The position numbers were made by a program, and so were the translations under genes. From positions 1-6,048 of the forward strand of contig LKMY01000121.1 of NCBI GenBank assembly GCA_001564205.1: 6,048 nucleotides of DNA. Reading direction: 5' to 3'. Of this stretch, positions 4,028-6,048 are shown in pieces. Numbering within the stretch: the first letter of the stretch is position 1; each line of letters starts with the position of its first letter. The notes beneath the pieces were generated by a model. It was not told the origin of the DNA, did no database searches, and was given only the letters and a program-made list of their open reading frames with translations. The stretch comes from Nanohaloarchaea archaeon PL-Br10_U2g5 (GTDB taxonomy: Archaea; Halobacteriota; Halobacteria; Halobacteriales; Haloferacaceae).

Positions 4028-6048
4028 CTACCGGCCGTTCCCGCGGTGAACGCGTCGCGCCAGCATCGCCACCGCAACGAGGGAAGCGACGGCGGCGAGA
4101 GCGCCGAATCCGGGGGCGGCGTCGTCGGATACGTCCTCTGAGCCGACCGCGTCGTTGGAGGGAGAGCCGTTGGTGGTACCGTCTCCATCATCGGAGGGCA
4201 CGTCTCGCTCGTCACTCGTGTCGTCCGCCGGGCCGTCCGTCGGGTCGTCTGCGTCTTCCCCGTCTTCGTCAGCTGCACCTTCTTCGTCGTCTGCGTCTTC
4301 CCCAGCAGCATCGTCCTCCTCACCGCCTTCCTCCTCATCTTCGGCGTCATCCGCATCGTCTCCGGGAGGTGCAGTCGATCCACCCCCGCCCCCGCCCCCA
4401 CCCCCGCCACCACCGGCACCCCCACCCCCACCGCCAGTCCCTCCACTACTGCCGTCGTCGTCTCCGTCATCGTCGCCGCTACTGATCACGTCAAGCGAGA
4501 GATTCACCTGTCTGGTCTCGTTTGCAGCGAGGTTGATCGTTCGGGAGGAGTCCGTGTAACCGTCTGCGGATGCAGTCACGGTGTGCTCACCGCGATCGAC
4601 CGCAAACGAGTAGGCGCCGTCCGAGCCAGTCGTCATTGACTTCGACTTGGTCGTGACGGTCGCACCCCCGATCGGGGTGCCGTCGGCCGCGTCGGCCACT
4701 GTTCCGGAGAGCGTCGCGGGCAGCGGAACGAGTTCGAAGCTCCGGTCTGTGGTCGAATTCGGTTCGATGTCGACATCGGTCACCGTCTCGGATTCGAAGT
4801 CGGGCGCGTCCACGGTGGCGTCGTACGTGTCGGGCCGCAGATCGACTCCGTACGTTCCGTCTTCGTCTGTATCGACTGCGGCCACCGCATTTCCGGTCGC
4901 GTTCGTGACCATCACGGTCGCGTTCGTCGGTCCGCCGAGTCCGTCGTCCGAGCCCACCACGCCGGAGAGCGTTCCATTTCGAAGCGCTAGTGAGAAGTTC
5001 GCGGTCGCGGTGTCAGTCGACTCGTTCAGCGTCACGTTCTGGCTCGACGGCGCGTACGTCGCGTTGCTTGCGGTAACGGTCAGATTCGTTGCCGGGACGT
5101 CGATCGCGTACACCCCGTCGCTCTCGGTCGTCGTCTCACCGACGACCTCGGCTCCGGTCTCAACGAGTACATCGATGTCGGGTAGTGTCGCGTTCGTCTC
5201 CGCATCGATGACTGTGCCGTTGATCGTCCCGACGGCATCGGCGATACGGATCGAAGCTGAATCGCTGTCCTCCGGTGAGGCGGCCGTGACCGTCGTCTCG
5301 CCGGTGTCGAACTCGCTCGGAACCGTGCCGTTCAGCGAGACGGTCGTGCCGTTGCCCGCGCCGAGCGAGACGGTCGTCGCGGCAAGCGTGCTCACAGTGC
5401 TCTCGTTTCCGGGATCGGTGAGGCGCAGTTCGACGCTGCGGTTCTCGCCGTCGACGACGCCCTGATTCGTCACGTTTGCGGTCGCGTTGAGCGTTCCGTC
5501 GCGCTCGACGATACCGGGAGCGGTGAGGTTCGTCACCTCATAAAAGGACGTGTCGACGACATCGATTCCGGCTGTCAGGTTCGAGTTGTCGGTGTACGCG
5601 CCGTGGTCGTACGTCTGATTCGTTGTCGTATTCGACGGCACGACATACGAGAACGCGACGGTCGTCTCCTCGCCGGGCTGGAGCGAGACGTTCGACTCAT
5701 CGCCGACGGTGTCGTTGAATCGATACTCGACCGTGCCAGTACCGGGGTCCTCACCGGTGTTGTTGATCGTCGCCGATGTTTCTAGCGTCGCACCCGGAAC
5801 GGTTTCGTTCGGTGCGTCGAAGTCGGTCACCGTCAGGTTCGAGCGGTTCTCGGTCACCGATGAGACCGCCGCGAAGGCGTCGACGATGCCGGTGCCGTAC
5901 TCGGTGTCCGGCTCGGCCGCGTCCTGCGGGTGGTTTGCGGTGTCACGAAGCGTGTCGTTCAGCTCCTGATCCGAGACATCCCGCGTGCTCGCGGACAGCA
6001 TCAGCGCGGCGACGCCGGAGACGTGCGGGGCGGCCATGGAGGTGCCGG
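4028..6048 (-). CDS. Cell-surface subtilisin-like serine protease with PGF-CTERM anchor (C-terminal part)
   Basis: The frame is open at the right edge, so the signal peptide and catalytic Asp and His are missing; 672 complete codons remain. The first visible residues, GTSMAAPHVSGVAALML, are the subtilase (S8) active-site block with the nucleophilic Ser. Numbering its Met as 1, the catalytic domain ends near 60 (YGTGIVDAFAAV). Two CARDB-like beta domains follow (about 67-162 and 168-266), then three carboxypeptidase-regulatory-like domains (about 270-350, 354-436, 441-517; recurring G-T-h-x-G-x-V and D-G-x-Y). Next come a poly-Gly stretch (532-553), an acidic linker (560-619) and a tail of PGF (642-644), a hydrophobic helix and RRVHR. 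I count 31 N-x-S/T sequons, almost all in the beta domains, pointing to heavy glycosylation. The family degrades proteins outside the cell; the tail predicts cleavage and lipid anchoring by archaeosortase A. The protease converges on the CBS-HPF gene with an 83-base gap. Its promoter is outside the window. Confidence 0.92.
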   Translation of the reverse strand, partial: GTSMAAPHVSGVAALMLSASTRDVSDQELNDTLRDTANHPQDAAEPDTEYGTGIVDAFAAVSSVTENRSNLTVTDFDAPNETVPGATLETSATINNTGEDPGTGTVEYRFNDTVGDESNVSLQPGEETTVAFSYVVPSNTTTNQTYDHGAYTDNSNLTAGIDVVDTSFYEVTNLTAPGIVERDGTLNATANVTNQGVVDGENRSVELRLTDPGNESTVSTLAATTVSLGAGNGTTVSLNGTVPSEFDTGETTVTAASPEDSDSASIRIADAVGTINGTVIDAETNATLPDIDVLVETGAEVVGETTTESDGVYAIDVPATNLTVTASNATYAPSSQNVTLNESTDTATANFSLALRNGTLSGVVGSDDGLGGPTNATVMVTNATGNAVAAVDTDEDGTYGVDLRPDTYDATVDAPDFESETVTDVDIEPNSTTDRSFELVPLPATLSGTVADAADGTPIGGATVTTKSKSMTTGSDGAYSFAVDRGEHTVTASADGYTDSSRTINLAANETRQVNLSLDVISSGDDDGDDDGSSGGTGGGGGGAGGGGGGGGGGGGSTAPPGDDADDAEDEEEGGEEDDAAGEDADDEEGAADEDGEDADDPTDGPADDTSDERDVPSDDGDGTTNGSPSNDAVGSEDVSDDAAPGFGALAAVASLVAVAMLARRVHRGNGR
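4031..4114 (-). other. PGF-CTERM archaeosortase sorting signal
   Basis: The last 28 residues of the protease are Pro-Gly-Phe, a hydrophobic segment (GALAAVASLVAVAMLA) and a basic end (RRVHRGNGR). This tripartite arrangement is the PGF-CTERM signal known from the S-layer glycoprotein and other haloarchaeal surface proteins. Archaeosortase A processes it and replaces the helix with a covalently attached archaeal lipid. The acidic, Ser/Thr/Gly-rich stretch before it is the usual stalk. Processing here is inferred from the signal. Confidence 0.85.
4181..4360 (-). repeat. Low-complexity acidic linker of the protease
   Basis: Codons 560-619 of the protease (Met of GTSMA as 1) encode a low-complexity segment where about 35 of 60 residues are Asp or Glu and only one is basic (Arg611). 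On the DNA it appears as an imperfect repeat of GAC/GAG/GAT codons, which also creates long spurious reading frames on the plus strand. It probably forms an extended, hydrated stalk in high salt that crosses the S-layer. Confidence 0.8.
4379..4444 (-). repeat. Poly-glycine tract; G5N hexamer repeat with G-quadruplex potential
   Basis: Codons 532-553 of the protease encode 20 Gly interrupted by one Thr and one Ala. In the coding strand (and mRNA) the DNA has four runs of exactly five G separated by single bases (complement of 4383-4405), then two more five-G runs (complement of 4419-4423 and 4425-4429). The unit is a six-base G5N repeat equal to two Gly codons, so gain or loss of one unit keeps the frame. 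The plus strand has the matching C-rich, i-motif-like sequence. Confidence 0.85.

Noticed and set aside
4155..4559. Plus-strand reading frame with long Ser and Pro runs
   Set aside because: It is the complement of the acidic linker and poly-Gly tract of the protease; the Ser/Pro runs are exactly what those codons give on the opposite strand, and the protease frame has clear domains.
4647..5465. 272-codon plus-strand frame opposite the protease
   Set aside because: Ser/Val/Thr-rich with no domain; it mirrors GC-rich third positions of the real minus-strand gene.

Overview
The window looks like chromosomal DNA from a haloarchaeon (class Halobacteria). It is GC-rich, its proteins are rich in Asp/Glu, Ala, Val and Thr, and several genes have an AT-rich TATA-like element about 25-30 bases before the start codon with almost no 5' leader. 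It also carries a PGF-CTERM (archaeosortase) surface-protein tail, typical of Halobacteria and some other Euryarchaeota. I cannot assign a genus from sequence alone.

Layout. (a) 1-117, minus: the first 39 codons of folD (tetrahydrofolate one-carbon metabolism), cut by the window edge. (b) 221-997, minus: a complete aldo/keto reductase just upstream of folD in the same direction, with its own TATA element and apparently leaderless. (c) 998-1242: a divergent control region with two back-to-back TATA elements around an 8+8 bp inverted repeat, then a possible 43-codon leader ORF. (d) 1243-1869, plus: an unrecognised small membrane protein with a two-helix hairpin between PH-like beta/alpha segments. 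(e) 1870-1975: convergent intergenic gap with no strong feature. (f) 1976-2659, minus: a HAD-family phosphatase with all four motifs. (g) 2660-2804: divergent promoter region. (h) 2805-3944, plus: a four-CBS-domain protein fused to a C-terminal HPF/RaiA-like ribosome-hibernation domain. (i) 3945-4027: convergent gap with a T-rich terminator-like stretch. (j) 4028-6048, minus: the C-terminal two thirds or so of a large cell-surface subtilisin-like protease, open at the window edge, with CARDB-like and carboxypeptidase-regulatory-like repeats, about 30 N-glycosylation sequons, a poly-Gly plus acidic stalk, and a PGF-CTERM anchor.

The genes do not form one pathway. The most interesting gene is the CBS-HPF fusion. 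Its architecture suggests that adenine-nucleotide sensing is coupled directly to ribosome inactivation in one polypeptide, with intact ribose-binding motifs only in the third and fourth CBS domains. Secondary points of interest are the G-quadruplex-forming poly-Gly stalk of the protease and the divergent operator-like repeat with a translationally coupled leader ORF. No tRNA, rRNA, CRISPR array, insertion sequence or prophage feature is visible.
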